DNA of 64,000 bases from Lachnospiraceae bacterium (GTDB lineage Bacteria; Bacillota; Clostridia; Lachnospirales; Lachnospiraceae), in the NCBI GenBank assembly GCA_017527205.1, contig JAFXQK010000060.1:62001-126000 (forward strand), written 5' to 3'. The notes below the pieces were generated by a model, which saw only the letters and a list, made by a program, of their open reading frames with translations, searched no databases and had not been told where the DNA came from. Of this stretch, positions 36,930 through 45,597 are shown piece by piece (the first letter of the stretch is position 1; every line of letters begins with the position of its first letter). The translations under genes were made by a program, and so were the position numbers.

Positions 36930-37299
36930 ACAGGATTATATCATGCGACTAATCAAGGAAATGGTCAGGGCGCTCGTCAAGCTTTTGTTTGGCATAGATA
37001 CGCAGACGCCAACGGCGGAATTACTGCAGGATGCAGAGCAGAAGCAGACAATGGAGGAATTGTATGACCTTGTGGACGCGGGAGAAATCTGTGAAGCAGA
37101 AAACCGTGTGATCGAATGGGCAGAAAACAGCAAGAGGAGTGATCTGGAGATTTCCGTTTTGTTTTATTCTTACTTAAACGAAAAGTCAGATGCATTTTTG
37201 GTGGAACATCAGTATAGTCGTGAAGAAATCATGGAGGGCTTGAAAGACATTGCATCCCGGCATGGCTTGGAGGGGATGGCGAACCTGTTTCTGCAATAG
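36922..37299 (+). CDS. Small uncharacterised protein, DUF6483-like
   Basis: 125 aa, mainly helical and acidic, starting MFEQDYIMRLIKEMVRALV with an amphipathic helix. No signal peptide or catalytic motif is visible. It resembles a family of short Clostridial proteins (DUF6483) by its N-terminus and the repeated helix pattern. GTG 36922 overlaps the MGMT-like gene by 8 bp, so it belongs to the same transcript; ATG 36943 is an alternative start. Function unknown. Confidence 0.65.
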   Translation: MFEQDYIMRLIKEMVRALVKLLFGIDTQTPTAELLQDAEQKQTMEELYDLVDAGEICEAENRVIEWAENSKRSDLEISVLFYSYLNEKSDAFLVEHQYSREEIMEGLKDIASRHGLEGMANLFLQ

Positions 37300-37337
37300 C
37301 TCTTGCAGAATGGGGATGAAGGCAAAAGGTGGTTATG

Positions 37338-38621
37338 ATGACGGAGAAGGAAATTCGGATTGGCTTTACGACGGGGAGCTGTGCAGCGGCGGCTGCAAAG
37401 GCGGCGACATACATGCTCCTTACGGGAAACATAAAAAACAAGATCACCATAGAGACGCCTAAGGGCATTCCGTATCATGCCCAGATCGTGGAGATCGCAA
37501 GACGGGAGAATCTGGTTCGATGTGCCGTGATCAAGGACGGCGGATCGGATCCGGACGTAACGACGGGGTGTCACGTTTTCGCGGAGGTTACCTACTGCGG
37601 AGAGGGTACCATGCTCAAAGACCGTGAGAGGAAAGCATGCGAGGACGTTACCATGTCCAAAACCCGTGAGAAGGAAGCATGCGAGGATGTTGTCATGTCT
37701 AAAGACCGTGAGAGGAAAGCGTGCGAGGACGGACAAGAGGAGAGGAAGAGAAAAGCTCACGTCACAGGTGGTGCATGGGTGGAGATTGACGGCGGGGAAG
37801 GCGTCGGCAGAGTGACGCTTCCAGGACTGGATCAGCCTGTGGGAAATGCCGCGATCAATCATGTACCAAGAGAGATGATTGAGAAGGAAGTGTTAGAGGT
37901 ATGCCATGTCTGTGATTATCAAGGAGGACTCAACATTGTCATTTCCGTACCGGAAGGAAGGAAGCTTGCGGAAAAGACCTTTAATCCGCGGCTTGGCATT
38001 CTCGGAGGCATTTCCATTCTTGGAACAAGTGGGATCGTTGAGCCCATGAGTTCCCAAGCACTTTTGGAGACCATTCGCGTGGAATTAAAGCAAAAAAGAG
38101 CCTTGGGACAAGCATTTGTAGCGGTTTCTCCCGGTAACTATGGCTTGGAGTTCATGAAGCAGACCTATGATTATGATCTGGATAAAAGCGTAAAGTGCTC
38201 TAATTTTATTGGAGATACGATTGACATGGCAAAGGAGCTTGGCTTTTCGGGAATGCTTTTGACAGGGCATATCGGAAAGCTGATCAAGGTCTCCGGAGGC
38301 ATCATGAACACACACTCCAAGGAAGGCGACTGTCGAATGGAGCTTCTTGCGGCAGCAGGACTGCAGGCAGGCTGTGATGGCGATACGGCAAGAGCCGTCT
38401 TAGAAACTGCAGTTACGGAGGAAGGCATTCGGATTTTGATGGATGCAGGATGTCTTGAAAAGGCAATGAAGTATGTCATGGACAGGATTCTGTTTTTCCT
38501 TCGAAAACGCGGGGGAGACCAATTCCAGATGGAATGCATGACCTACTGTAATCAAAATGGCCTGTTGGCGAAAAGCGATGGCGCAGAAAAGCTGTTGGAG
38601 GTTCTAAAGGCATGGCGTTAG
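37338..38621 (+). CDS. cbiD: Cobalt-precorrin-5B (C1)-methyltransferase CbiD
   Basis: Corrin-ring C1 methylation in the anaerobic pathway. The N-terminal RIGFTTGSCAAAAAKAA is diagnostic, with DGGSDPDVTTG, FNPRLGILGGISILGTSG and GHIGKLIKVSGGIMNTHSK. Residues 91-132 are three near-identical 14-residue units (MLKDRERKACED-type) not found in ordinary CbiD, encoded by a 42-nt tandem repeat. ATG 37338 has AGGTGG at 5 nt; GTG 37329 and ATG 37335 are alternatives. 427 aa, longer than the usual 360-380. Confidence 0.95.
   Translation: MTEKEIRIGFTTGSCAAAAAKAATYMLLTGNIKNKITIETPKGIPYHAQIVEIARRENLVRCAVIKDGGSDPDVTTGCHVFAEVTYCGEGTMLKDRERKACEDVTMSKTREKEACEDVVMSKDRERKACEDGQEERKRKAHVTGGAWVEIDGGEGVGRVTLPGLDQPVGNAAINHVPREMIEKEVLEVCHVCDYQGGLNIVISVPEGRKLAEKTFNPRLGILGGISILGTSGIVEPMSSQALLETIRVELKQKRALGQAFVAVSPGNYGLEFMKQTYDYDLDKSVKCSNFIGDTIDMAKELGFSGMLLTGHIGKLIKVSGGIMNTHSKEGDCRMELLAAAGLQAGCDGDTARAVLETAVTEEGIRILMDAGCLEKAMKYVMDRILFFLRKRGGDQFQMECMTYCNQNGLLAKSDGAEKLLEVLKAWR
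37608..37733 (+). repeat. In-frame 42-nt tandem repeat inside cbiD, three copies
   Basis: Units at 37608-37649, 37650-37691 and 37692-37733, each about 85-90% alike and each containing GAAAGCATGCGAGGA or a close variant. As 42 is a multiple of 3, unit gain or loss keeps the cbiD frame. The encoded units are strongly charged (Lys/Arg/Asp/Glu) and lie between strands of the CbiD fold. Confidence 0.9.
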
Positions 38622-38671
38622 ATTGCAAAGGCCGGCGCAAGTAAGACGAAATAATGGGTTGATGAAATCGG

Positions 38672-39409
38672 ATGAAGGAAATCAAAAAGAAACAGTTTAT
38701 GGGAGAAAAATCCCTTCGAAGCTATGTGATACCAATGGGTACGGAAGAAATAGGAGATTGGGCCTTTGCTGGCTGTAGGGAGCTGGTAAGCGTAGCCATT
38801 CCGGTGACCGTGGTACGGCTTGGAAGAAGTATATTTGATGGCTGTGAGAAGCTAAGGCGGATTTCCTGGTATCAGGAAAGCGGGGATGAAGAGGATCCCT
38901 TGGCACGACTTATGGCAATGGCGCTTCGCTATTTTCGAACGGACGAAAGGATCATAACCCTTCGGAAGGAAGGACGGGACCCATGGCTGCAATTTTGGGA
39001 TGAAGCCTGCATGTGCTATCTGGAAAGCTCGGATGAACTTGGATTTCAGCCATTTTTGGCTGGCGGAGAAGAGGATTACGAGGACGAAAAACTGAAGCTG
39101 GAAGCATATTGCAGGGATAGGCGTTTGCGAAAGGCGGAGGTTTTGCTGACGAGGCTTCTTTTCAGTGAAAATAGCGAGAACAAGTCTCGCTATTTAAGTT
39201 TGCTGAAAGACAATGACATGGCGTTTGCACTGCTCATGGAGAAATGGAATTCTTGGAAACAGGTGATGGAAGTCTATGAGCAGGCCGGGCTTTTGTCACA
39301 GGAGAATATTTGTAAGGCATTGGATCAGCTGCCCAAGGATCGGGTAGAGTTAAGGGCGATTTTGCTTCAAAAAACGCAGGCGCAAGGGATGGCGGCATGG
39401 ACGCTATAA
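38672..39409 (+). CDS. Short BspA-type leucine-rich-repeat protein
   Basis: 245 aa. The first 70 residues show the LRR_5 pattern seen in BspA-like proteins (IPMGTEEIGDWAFAGCREL, VAIPVTVVRLGRSIFDGC), about two repeats. The rest is helical and not recognised (charged, with ENSENKSRY-like turns). No secretion signal, unlike most BspA-type surface proteins, so it is likely cytosolic. The SD is weak. It ends 58 bp before the convergent carbonic anhydrase gene. Confidence 0.7.
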   Translation: MKEIKKKQFMGEKSLRSYVIPMGTEEIGDWAFAGCRELVSVAIPVTVVRLGRSIFDGCEKLRRISWYQESGDEEDPLARLMAMALRYFRTDERIITLRKEGRDPWLQFWDEACMCYLESSDELGFQPFLAGGEEDYEDEKLKLEAYCRDRRLRKAEVLLTRLLFSENSENKSRYLSLLKDNDMAFALLMEKWNSWKQVMEVYEQAGLLSQENICKALDQLPKDRVELRAILLQKTQAQGMAAWTL

Positions 39410-39467
39410 CGAAGCCTGTCCCGTGCCAAATTAAAAATGCCGCGAGATGGCTTACGTGCCATGAAGG

Positions 39468-40022
39468 TCAGTAGAATTCTACGGCTCCGTCCTCAATTCG
39501 ATAGATGGCACCGATGACGCGCAGGCCCTCTTCCTCATCCTTTTGGATTTCCAAGCTGGATTCAATGGTGCGGACGCTCTGCTCGACATTGAGAAGGGCG
39601 GCTTTGTAATCGTCCTTTTCCTTTCCGATGGCGCGCTTAATTTCATCGGTGATATATTTGATAAAACCACTGGGATCATGGTTGATGGCAGCATGAACGG
39701 CGCCGCAGCCCGTATGACCAAGGACGACGACCAGCTTTGTGCCAAGGTGACCGGCGGCATACTCGATACTTCCGAGCTGGTGGTCATCAATGACGTTTCC
39801 GGCAACGCGGATCGTAAAAAGATCGCCGATGGCTGCATGGAAAATTCTCTCAGGGATCACGCGGGAATCCGAGCAGGTAATGATAATGGCATAGGGCTCC
39901 TGCCCGTTTTTGGCAAAGTGCTCCAAGGTCTTCGAGGATACGTCCGAATGAAAGGTATCTGCCGATACGTATAGGGCATTTCCTTCTTTTAATTTTTTCA
40001 GTGCTTCGCTTGCTGAGAGCAT
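39468..40022 (-). CDS. Beta-class carbonic anhydrase
   Basis: Zn enzyme that interconverts CO2 and bicarbonate. The zinc ligands are seen in ITCSDSR (Cys, Asp) and GHTGCGA (His, Cys). The 184-aa length fits the short bacterial beta class. Start: on the minus strand AAGGAGG stands 8 nt before ATG 40022 (MLSASEALK). An ATG at 40028 is only 2 nt away and upstream extensions to 40076 lack SDs. It is one of only two reversed genes here. Confidence 0.94.
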   Translation of the reverse strand: MLSASEALKKLKEGNALYVSADTFHSDVSSKTLEHFAKNGQEPYAIIITCSDSRVIPERIFHAAIGDLFTIRVAGNVIDDHQLGSIEYAAGHLGTKLVVVLGHTGCGAVHAAINHDPSGFIKYITDEIKRAIGKEKDDYKAALLNVEQSVRTIESSLEIQKDEEEGLRVIGAIYRIEDGAVEFY

Positions 40023-40104
40023 GATCATTACCTCCTTGAGCATTTCGTTACCACTATTTAACCACAAAATCCACATTCCATCAATGCCTAAACTACACTT
40101 TCCC

Positions 40105-40133
40105 TTGTGAAGAACCTTATTAGATGTTATAAT
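40105..40133 (+). promoter_or_regulatory. Predicted sigma-A promoter of the thioesterase gene
   Basis: TTGTGA (40105-40110), 17-bp spacer and perfect TATAAT (40128-40133). The transcript would begin near 40140 and carry palindrome copy C in its leader. Confidence 0.7.
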
Positions 40134-40162
40134 TAAGTTTGGAAATTACGCAGAGCAATAGG

Positions 40163-40235
40163 CTCAAGGGGATGGCTGGGATCGTCTTTTCAGGTCAAAA
40201 GGTTACTGGAAAGACGATCCCAGACAAGCCCCGAG
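40163..40235 (-). repeat. 73-nt palindromic element, copy C
   Basis: On the minus strand it begins CTCGGGGCTTG and ends ATCCCCTTGAG, with a stem TGGGATCGTCTTT/AAAGACGATCCCA-like and a 12-nt loop TAACCTTTTGAC. Same length and layout as copies A and B with an independently matched stem. It lies in the 5' leader of the thioesterase. Confidence 0.8.
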
Positions 40236-40263
40236 TTAGAAAGAAAACAATAGGTGGACAATT

Positions 40264-40677
40264 ATGGGAACGCTAGAAGAAGCAAGAGAGATTTTTTCGA
40301 AGGATCTATATGCAACAAAGCAATCAGGAATTCAAATCGAAGAGGTGGGCGAGTTTTACTCGAAATGTAGCATGCCCATCACCGAAAATCACAGAAATGC
40401 TTATGGCGGCGTCATGGGCGGGTGCATTTATACACTTGCGGATTTTGCCTTTGCCGTGGCATCCAATTTTGACAAAGAGAACTTGACGGTCAGCCTTGTG
40501 GGACAGGCTAGTTTCTTAAATATGTCAAAGGGAAGCATCCTGTATGCGGAGGCGAAGCTGATCAAGGATGGCAGGACGAATTGCTTTTATGAGATTTCGG
40601 TTTATGATGATCTGGGGAAGGACATAGCGGTGGTCTCCTTTACGGGTGCACACGTCAATAAGCCTTGTCCCAATTAG
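40264..40677 (+). CDS. PaaI-family hotdog-fold thioesterase
   Basis: 137 aa. The hotdog-fold pattern is clear: NHRNAYGGVMGGCIYTLADFAFAVAS (the helix with the catalytic Asp), followed by SFLNMSKGSILYAEA and DIAVVSFTGAHVN. It should hydrolyse acyl- or aryl-CoA thioesters; the exact substrate cannot be read from the sequence. ATG 40264 follows AATAGGTGG. A perfect promoter and palindrome copy C lie upstream. Confidence 0.9.
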   Translation: MGTLEEAREIFSKDLYATKQSGIQIEEVGEFYSKCSMPITENHRNAYGGVMGGCIYTLADFAFAVASNFDKENLTVSLVGQASFLNMSKGSILYAEAKLIKDGRTNCFYEISVYDDLGKDIAVVSFTGAHVNKPCPN

Positions 40678-40698
40678 AATTATAAATGGGAGAATGGG

Positions 40699-41907
40699 AT
40701 GCGGGAGTTATTCTCAATGGATGAAAAAAATTATCCTCGTGACGGGAAGGTGTTTCGCAGGGATTCTGCACGCGCAATCATCCTGCAAGAGGGTAAGGTG
40801 CTCTTAATCCACTCAAAGAAATATGATTATTATAAATTTCCTGGAGGCGGCATCGAAGCTGGTGAGGATCCCGTGCAGGCCCTTTGCAGGGAGGTGCGGG
40901 AAGAGACTGGCTATGAGGTACAACAAAGCACCATTCGGGAATTTGGCTGTGTACCCAGGCGTCAAAGGGATGACATGAATGAGCAGGGGGTTTTTGCACA
41001 GGACAATTACTATTATTTCTGTGAGATAATGGATCAAAAGCAGGCAGATAGAAAGCTGGATGATTATGAGCGGGAGGAAGGCTTCACGCCAGTATGGATG
41101 GAGCCCTTCGCTGCCAGTCAACATAACAGGTATTGCGATGCTTCACGGGAAGGCCTGGACGCACGGATGGTACGCCGCGAGGCAAAGGTATTGGATCTGG
41201 TGGATCTCGAGATCAGAAAGCTGGAGCGACAAACGAGGCAAAGGAATACGCTGGAAGCATTAGGCCATCCGGAATATTTTGCAATGCTGGAGTTTGTAAG
41301 ACAACAATTAGGGGAAGAGGGGACGGAGTATTCCAGAAGCGGAAAAATCGAAATTGCTTACAGCAGATATGATCATACGAAGCGTGTTCTTGCATGGGCA
41401 CTGCGGTTATATCAGGCATCGGAGCGTAAAGAGGAGATCCGCTTTGACGAGCTAATGATTGCCACCATTTTTCACGACGTCGGACGAAGACGGGCAGAGG
41501 AGCTGCATGTTTCCCATGCGCAGGCAGGCATTCCCATCACAAAGGAATATTTAACAGGGATGGGCTATGCAGCGGATAAGGTGGAATATATTTGTAGCCT
41601 GGTGGCACAGCATTCCGACAAGTATCGCATGAAGAAGGAAGTGCTGGACAGGGGACTTTTGATGCTGATGGAGGCAGATCTTTTGGACGACATGGGGGCG
41701 CAGGGAATTGTCATGGACTGCATGATCACGGAGAGCCGAAATCCTAATGCCAGATTTGAAGATTGTCTTGACCATATCACAAGATATACCCTCAGACAGC
41801 AAGAGGAAGACAATCCCATGGTAAGCCCGGAAGGAATCGCTTTTTGGAATGAAAAGACAAAGCTGACGCAGGAATTTGTGCAGGCATTACGGCGGGATCT
41901 GGCGTAG
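40699..41907 (+). CDS. Nudix hydrolase fused to HD-domain phosphohydrolase
   Basis: 402 aa. The N-terminal half is a Nudix domain with the Nudix box GGGIEAGEDPVQALCREVREETGYE in pieces (about residues 50-75). The C-terminal half has an HD domain: YDHTKRVLAWALRLY, IATIFHDVGRRRAEELHVSHA, and a distal Asp in EADLLDDMGA. Together they may clean oxidised or damaged nucleotides or a signal nucleotide. The fusion is found in Clostridia but its substrate is unknown. ATG 40699 follows ATGGGAGA. Confidence 0.88.
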   Translation: MRELFSMDEKNYPRDGKVFRRDSARAIILQEGKVLLIHSKKYDYYKFPGGGIEAGEDPVQALCREVREETGYEVQQSTIREFGCVPRRQRDDMNEQGVFAQDNYYYFCEIMDQKQADRKLDDYEREEGFTPVWMEPFAASQHNRYCDASREGLDARMVRREAKVLDLVDLEIRKLERQTRQRNTLEALGHPEYFAMLEFVRQQLGEEGTEYSRSGKIEIAYSRYDHTKRVLAWALRLYQASERKEEIRFDELMIATIFHDVGRRRAEELHVSHAQAGIPITKEYLTGMGYAADKVEYICSLVAQHSDKYRMKKEVLDRGLLMLMEADLLDDMGAQGIVMDCMITESRNPNARFEDCLDHITRYTLRQQEEDNPMVSPEGIAFWNEKTKLTQEFVQALRRDLA

Positions 41908-41932
41908 AATTGTGAAAGGCAGGGGAAGGGTT

Positions 41933-42811
41933 ATGCTTAAGAAGGAAAGACAAGTTTTTCTAAGGCTTTTTGTCTGGTGTTTTTTGGTAGTTAGCCTGAC
42001 GTTAAGCGCTGTGGCGCCTGCTTTGGCGGACATGGGAGAAAAGCCCAGCGTTACTCTGAAAATCATAAACGCACCCCCTGGTCCCTATGCGGCGGCGCTT
42101 TTTGTAAAAGGTGAGCCTCATAAGGAAGAAGAACTCAAAAGATTTTCTGATCAGTGGGAAAAGCTTGCCGATGGCGGGCTGCGTCATAAGGTATTGCAGC
42201 TGGAGGCGGATGGATACCGCGTTGCCGAGCATCCGGGAGCGGGTCTTTTTGTCTACACGACAGATGATGATTACAGATATTTCCAGGGAGCTTTCAAGTT
42301 TACTTATTATGCCCCTAGCACCTTTAAGGCCTGCGTGGCCACGGCTGATTTTTCCATCATCAGTGACAATGAGATCACGTCCAGCAGATATGCCTGCAAG
42401 GCTATTTTCGATGCCAGCACGGGAGAGCTTTACGAGGATTTGGAAGCCTACGAGGAAGCTGACAGGAAGGTTTGGACGAGGTCGCTGTATTTCCTGATGG
42501 CAACGCTGATCGTTGAGGGGATTTTCTTATTGATCTTCGGCTTAGCACACCTAAGAAACTTTGTGATTTTCTTGATCATGAACGTGCTGACCCAAGCCTA
42601 TTTGCATTACACCGTCTGGGCTTATCGAGTAGATAATGGCAGCGGACTTGGGGCGAGCATTCACTGGGCAGGCACGGAGCTTATGATCCTGATCATCGAA
42701 ACGCTTGTTTATACCATCACCATGAAGGAGAAAAATGGAAAACGTTGGAAATGCTTTTTATACGGCATCGTAGCTAATATTTTGAGTGCATTTTGCAGTT
42801 TCTTGAATTAA
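41933..42811 (+). CDS. Uncharacterised membrane protein with N-terminal signal peptide
   Basis: 292 aa. N-terminal signal peptide (FLRLFVWCFLVVSLTLSAVAPALA), an extracytoplasmic domain (about 30-190) with PYAAALFVKGEP and repeated aromatic residues, then about four transmembrane helices (from residue 198). The frame extends upstream to 41876 but ATG 41933 with AGGGGAAGGG before it gives a proper signal peptide. I do not recognise a family. Followed 19 bp later by a serine hydrolase gene. Confidence 0.7.
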   Translation: MLKKERQVFLRLFVWCFLVVSLTLSAVAPALADMGEKPSVTLKIINAPPGPYAAALFVKGEPHKEEELKRFSDQWEKLADGGLRHKVLQLEADGYRVAEHPGAGLFVYTTDDDYRYFQGAFKFTYYAPSTFKACVATADFSIISDNEITSSRYACKAIFDASTGELYEDLEAYEEADRKVWTRSLYFLMATLIVEGIFLLIFGLAHLRNFVIFLIMNVLTQAYLHYTVWAYRVDNGSGLGASIHWAGTELMILIIETLVYTITMKEKNGKRWKCFLYGIVANILSAFCSFLN

Positions 42812-42830
42812 GTTAGGGAGGATGAAAGAC

Positions 42831-43964
42831 ATGGGAAGCTTTAACGCAGAAAAGATGACGGCATATTTGGATTCCTTGTTAGACTTAGGAATTCCTTCGG
42901 TAGATTGTATTGTGTATCAGGATCACAAGCAGATCTACCGTCATAAGAACGGCACGGTTAATTTAGAAAAAACACAGGCAGTGGCAGACGATCAAAGATA
43001 CCTGATGTTTTCCATGACAAAGGTACAGACGATGACGGCCATCATGCAGCTTGTAGAGCAGGGAAAGCTTTCCCTGGAGGATGAGGTCGCCAGCTTCCTA
43101 CCTGTATATAAGAATGTTAAAGTAAAGACGGAGCAGGGCGTAGAGGACTTAAAATGGCCTCTAAAGATCAGACATTTGGTATCCATGCAGTCAGGACTGG
43201 ATTATGATTTGGAGCGTCCCGGCATTGTTCGCGTCCTAAAGGAAAAGGGGCAGAAGGCAACGACGAGGGAGATCGTGGATGCCTTTGCGGAAACGCCCTT
43301 ACAGTTTCAACCTGGCACCCATTTTTGCTATAGCCTAAGCCATGACGTGGCAGCGGCGGTTCTTGAGGTTGTTACGGGCATGAGCTTTGGAGAGTATTTG
43401 AAAAAGAATCTTTGGGAGCCCCTGGGCATGAAGAATACTTTCTTTGCAAGACCGGACAATCAGGGCCTTGAGAGACTGGCACAGCAGTATATCGCTACGG
43501 AGAAGGGAATTGTTCCGATGGAGCAGACCTGTAATTATCAGTTGTCTGAGAGCTATGAGAGCGGCGGCGCGGGGCTTGTGAGCTGCACGGAGGATTATGC
43601 CGTTTTAGCAGATACCATCGCCTGCGGCGGCATTTCCGCAGGGGGCGTTCGCATCTTGCAGCCGGAATCCGTGGAAAAGATCAAGCAGAATCTCCTCTAT
43701 GCAGATTCCTTGAAGGACATTGCGAATACAATGGGAAGAGTTGGCTATGGCTACGGCTGTGGCATGCAGATTCTGATGAATCCTGAAATGATTGGCTCTA
43801 CGGCACCTGCAGGCGTTTTTGGGTGGGATGGAGCCGCAGGAAGCTGCATTCAGATGGACACGGCATCGAAGATGAGCTTTGTATTTATCATGCATGTCAG
43901 AAATTGTGGCATGGCTTATGGCATCATTCATCCGACGCTGCGTGACATGGTTTTTACACAGTAA
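42831..43964 (+). CDS. Beta-lactamase-family serine hydrolase (class C fold)
   Basis: 377 aa with the SxxK nucleophile in FSMTKVQTM and YSLSHDVAAA at the position of the Tyr-x-Asn motif (Asn changed to Leu), and GVFGWDGAAGS as the likely third element. No signal peptide, so it probably is a cytosolic esterase or D-aminopeptidase-like protein rather than an antibiotic-resistance enzyme. ATG 42831 has GGGAGG at 10 nt; ATG 42822 is too close to that SD. Confidence 0.82.
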   Translation: MGSFNAEKMTAYLDSLLDLGIPSVDCIVYQDHKQIYRHKNGTVNLEKTQAVADDQRYLMFSMTKVQTMTAIMQLVEQGKLSLEDEVASFLPVYKNVKVKTEQGVEDLKWPLKIRHLVSMQSGLDYDLERPGIVRVLKEKGQKATTREIVDAFAETPLQFQPGTHFCYSLSHDVAAAVLEVVTGMSFGEYLKKNLWEPLGMKNTFFARPDNQGLERLAQQYIATEKGIVPMEQTCNYQLSESYESGGAGLVSCTEDYAVLADTIACGGISAGGVRILQPESVEKIKQNLLYADSLKDIANTMGRVGYGYGCGMQILMNPEMIGSTAPAGVFGWDGAAGSCIQMDTASKMSFVFIMHVRNCGMAYGIIHPTLRDMVFTQ

Positions 43965-43973
43965 GAGAGTAAC

Positions 43974-45569
43974 ATGATAGAATTAGTACGCTTGATTAAT
44001 CGAATTCCCTTTGGATTCACTTGGCTCCCCTTTTGCAAGCATGCAACGAAGATATCCGTGCTTCTCTGGATGGCAGGAAATGTGTTTGCAATGCAGCTTG
44101 GAAATGATTTCCTGAACATGGATAACCGAAAGCTGGATGCACTGCAGGAGATCAGCTACGTGGAGTCATTAGAGTATGTGGAGAATCCCGGCATTGGTTT
44201 TTATGTCCCGGTTTACGTGCATTACAAGGAGACGGAAAATCAGGTTCCAGAGTATTCTGGAAAGCTGTTGCATTTACGTTTAGACATTTCTGAATTTGGA
44301 ACAAAGAATGGAAAGGCAGGCGAGGAGCTCTCCGCGGACATGCTGAGGGCATTTGAGGAACTCTTGGGAAGTCTTGAAAGGGATGGCAGTTGCGCTATTG
44401 TGCGCTTTTCTTATGATCCCTGGTTTAGCGGAAGACAAACCTATGAACCGTCCATGGAAATGGTGCTTTTGCATCAGGAGCAGCTAGGAGAAGTGATGAG
44501 CAGGCATTCCGAGACTGTCATTTCCGTGGAATGCGGACTGTTTGGAAAGTGGGGCGAGATGCATGGCTCCGCGGCATGTTCGCAGGAGAACTTTAATTTG
44601 GCGATCGACCAGTGGCTTTCCGTTCTCCCTGAGTCGATCCCCATCAGTGTCCGCACGCCAAGTCAGTACTGCGGCTGGTGCGGCATTACCGTGGACGAGC
44701 TTGCCGGTCAGATCACGGATCCAGGCCAGAAGGAATATCGCGTTGGCATTTATAATGATGGATACCTCGCATCGGATACGGACCTTGGAACCTACGTTAA
44801 CAGGGAAAAAGAAGTGGAATGGCTTTCGCATCAGGCAAGGCATACCGTCTTTGGCGGCGAGGCGGGGGCAACCTATGGAAAGAAGGGCGAGATAGGATTA
44901 ACGTCCTCCTATGTGGAGAAGGAGGCCTACGTAACGCATTTGACTTATTTGAACGGGTTTTGGAATGAGCCTTTGGTCAATGCGCTAAAGAGTGAGGTGT
45001 ATGAGGGGAGCGATGAAAGGTATTTGGGTGGTTCTGGCTATGATTATGTCAGAAATCACATGGGCTACCGATTTGTCCTTCGCGGCGTTCGCGTGACAAA
45101 AGAGAATTCACAGGGCAAGAAACTGAAATTGGAAGTAGACGTGGAGAATGTCGGATTTGCCAATCTGGTAAAGCCCAAGGAAGTGACCATCCTTCTTGCG
45201 GATATGGATCGTGACCTTTGTTATTCCTTCTCGGGAGCAGAGCTTTTGAATTTGGAAGATGGCAGCATAAGCGGCGGGGATCCGACCAAGTGGGATTCAA
45301 GGGAGACTATGGTGCTTCGCGCATCCATCCCGATTACCGAGAAGGTTTCCTTAGGACAATATCGTGTTTACCTGCGCATTGCAAGGCCGGAAGCAGGATC
45401 GACCTGGGATCGGCAAGAAGGTGAGAGCGATTATTCTGTTCGCTTTGCAAATGAGGGAGATGCGCTTTGGGAGGATAGTTTTGCGGCGAATTTCCTCGGA
45501 ACCATAATGGTGACGGAGCCGCCGGAAAAATTAGAGTGGGATTACGGGCTTGGAATTCTTAACAAATAA
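43974..45569 (+). CDS. DUF4874/DUF4832 domain protein
   Basis: 531 aa. N-terminal hydrophobic helix (ISVLLWMAGNVFAM) for membrane anchoring or export. The middle has the DUF4874 pattern (NPGIGFYVPVYVHYKE, SVECGLFGKWGEMHG), resembling glycosyl-hydrolase-like TIM barrels. The last third is the beta-rich DUF4832 (KLKLEVDVENVGFANL). Possible carbohydrate binding or degradation at the cell surface, but no activity is proven for the family. Starts 9 bp after the serine hydrolase stop. Confidence 0.78.
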   Translation: MIELVRLINRIPFGFTWLPFCKHATKISVLLWMAGNVFAMQLGNDFLNMDNRKLDALQEISYVESLEYVENPGIGFYVPVYVHYKETENQVPEYSGKLLHLRLDISEFGTKNGKAGEELSADMLRAFEELLGSLERDGSCAIVRFSYDPWFSGRQTYEPSMEMVLLHQEQLGEVMSRHSETVISVECGLFGKWGEMHGSAACSQENFNLAIDQWLSVLPESIPISVRTPSQYCGWCGITVDELAGQITDPGQKEYRVGIYNDGYLASDTDLGTYVNREKEVEWLSHQARHTVFGGEAGATYGKKGEIGLTSSYVEKEAYVTHLTYLNGFWNEPLVNALKSEVYEGSDERYLGGSGYDYVRNHMGYRFVLRGVRVTKENSQGKKLKLEVDVENVGFANLVKPKEVTILLADMDRDLCYSFSGAELLNLEDGSISGGDPTKWDSRETMVLRASIPITEKVSLGQYRVYLRIARPEAGSTWDRQEGESDYSVRFANEGDALWEDSFAANFLGTIMVTEPPEKLEWDYGLGILNK

Positions 45570-45597
45570 ATTACCGAAGGTAAGGAGGGTATCAGCT

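Noticed and set aside
42822..43964. Beta-lactamase resistance gene
   Set aside because: The protein lacks a signal peptide and the normal Tyr-x-Asn; this broad family is mostly esterases and peptidases.
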